Assembly: GCA_937871355.1 (NCBI GenBank)
Contig: CALMPX010000158.1
Coordinates: 1 to 14,131 of the forward strand
Reading direction: 5' to 3'
DNA: 14,131 nucleotides
DNA from: an uncultured Bdellovibrio sp.
Lineage (GTDB): Bacteria > Bdellovibrionota > Bdellovibrionia > Bdellovibrionales > Bdellovibrionaceae
Shown piece after piece: positions 13,680-14,131 of the stretch. The first letter of the stretch is position 1. Every line of letters begins with the position of its first letter. Under the pieces are notes generated by a model that was not told where the DNA came from, ran no database searches, and was given only the letters and a program-made list of their open reading frames with translations. The translations under genes were made by a program, and so were the position numbers.

Positions 13680-14131
13680 TTATTTTAAAATTGTCGTTAA
13701 CCAATTTTTATATTCTCGATCAAATGCGGCAGGCTTTAGATTTAAGTCAAATGGCGCCGCTACATCATGACAAGCTTTTATGTCCTCATCTGAGTAATAG
13801 GTCTGAGCTTTGTATATAAAAACATAGACGTGCAAAATCTGACAGGTTTTTTTGATCGTCCTCGACTGGTTTTTAACAGACCCATAAACCGCAATCGATG
13901 TGAGACCTTCGTCTTGCATCACCAGATCCGGTTCTAAATTCCCCTCAGAAACGGCCTCTGATAGAATCTTCAGATAATCAGCACCGTAATAATTTGATCT
14001 CATTTCATCTTTAAGACTTTTCTTTAATTCTCCGTACTGACGAGCTTGAAGCAAATTATAATTTTTTCTCACGCAACCACGAAAATAAGCGGGATTCCAC
14101 CAGCAAGCTTGTGTGGTCTTTTCCAAACTAT
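13680..14131 (-). CDS. Unknown protein, 5'-truncated by the window edge
   Basis: The frame is open to the right edge, so the true start is probably outside. A TTG at 14126 gives 148 residues but has no visible ribosome site. The visible part opens with CWWNPAYFRGCVRKNYNLLQARQ in two pieces (CWWNPAYFRGC, then VRKNYNLLQARQ), has four cysteines (two here, one in KKTCQIL, one in IKACHDV) and no membrane segment. A beta-like stretch LHVYVFIYKAQTYY lies in the C-terminal half. Paired cysteines would suit an exported, disulfide-bonded protein whose signal peptide lies beyond the edge; this is a guess. I do not recognise the family. It ends 12 bp before cysK and shares its strand. Confidence 0.6.
   Translation of the reverse strand, partial: SLEKTTQACWWNPAYFRGCVRKNYNLLQARQYGELKKSLKDEMRSNYYGADYLKILSEAVSEGNLEPDLVMQDEGLTSIAVYGSVKNQSRTIKKTCQILHVYVFIYKAQTYYSDEDIKACHDVAAPFDLNLKPAAFDREYKNWLTTILK

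Noticed and set aside
1..14131. Integrated element, phage, toxin-antitoxin or CRISPR-type system
   Set aside because: No integrase, transposase, terminal repeats, spaced repeats or nuclease-like gene was found; the genes are mostly housekeeping or exported proteins.

Overview
The window is a compact, moderately AT-rich stretch of a Gram-negative bacterial chromosome. Evidence for Gram-negative: an LPS-core type glycosyltransferase, a small beta-rich exported protein that looks like an outer-membrane protein, and several proteins with signal peptides. The mix of a divergent MreB, a membrane pyrophosphatase and many small exported proteins of no known family fits a Bdellovibrio-like (Bdellovibrionota) lineage. 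That placement is inference from gene content and style, not proof. No mobile element, CRISPR array, tRNA or rRNA is visible.

Region 1-1543 (minus strand): a probable three-gene operon, read right to left. It holds a KdtX/WaaE-like family 2 glycosyltransferase, an exported protein with a weak FecR-like look, and the first 20 codons of another exported protein that runs off the left edge. Between the last two lies the oddest stretch of the window (107-148), a hairpin whose left arm and loop are almost identical to the Illumina read-1 adapter. It is probably an assembly or library artefact, and it makes the 3' end of the second gene unsafe.

Region 1544-6876 (plus strand): a tightly packed operon. 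It holds a small exported beta-rich protein, a divergent orphan MreB, methionyl-tRNA synthetase (metG), a SpoU/TrmH-class RNA 2'-O-methyltransferase and a TrmO-type tRNA m6t6A37 methyltransferase. Genes overlap or touch (8-bp overlap, 2-bp gap, 0-bp gap, 23-bp overlap), so they are probably co-transcribed. The last three form a translation/tRNA-modification module.

Region 6873-9184 (minus strand): a cysteine-containing small secreted protein, a short-chain dehydrogenase (11-bp overlap) and a secreted agmatine/peptidyl-arginine deiminase family enzyme. The deiminase gene converges on the TrmO gene and overlaps it by 4 bp, with no terminator.

Region 9185-10530: a plus-strand MFS-type permease with a possible leaderless start, closed by a bidirectional intrinsic terminator.

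Region 10531-14131 (minus strand): the 5'-truncated end of an unknown protein gene, then cysteine synthase (cysK) 12 bp downstream, then a K+-dependent-type membrane pyrophosphatase (hppA) with its own possible promoter. Apart from the hairpin and promoter regions described, no gap is longer than about 130 bp.
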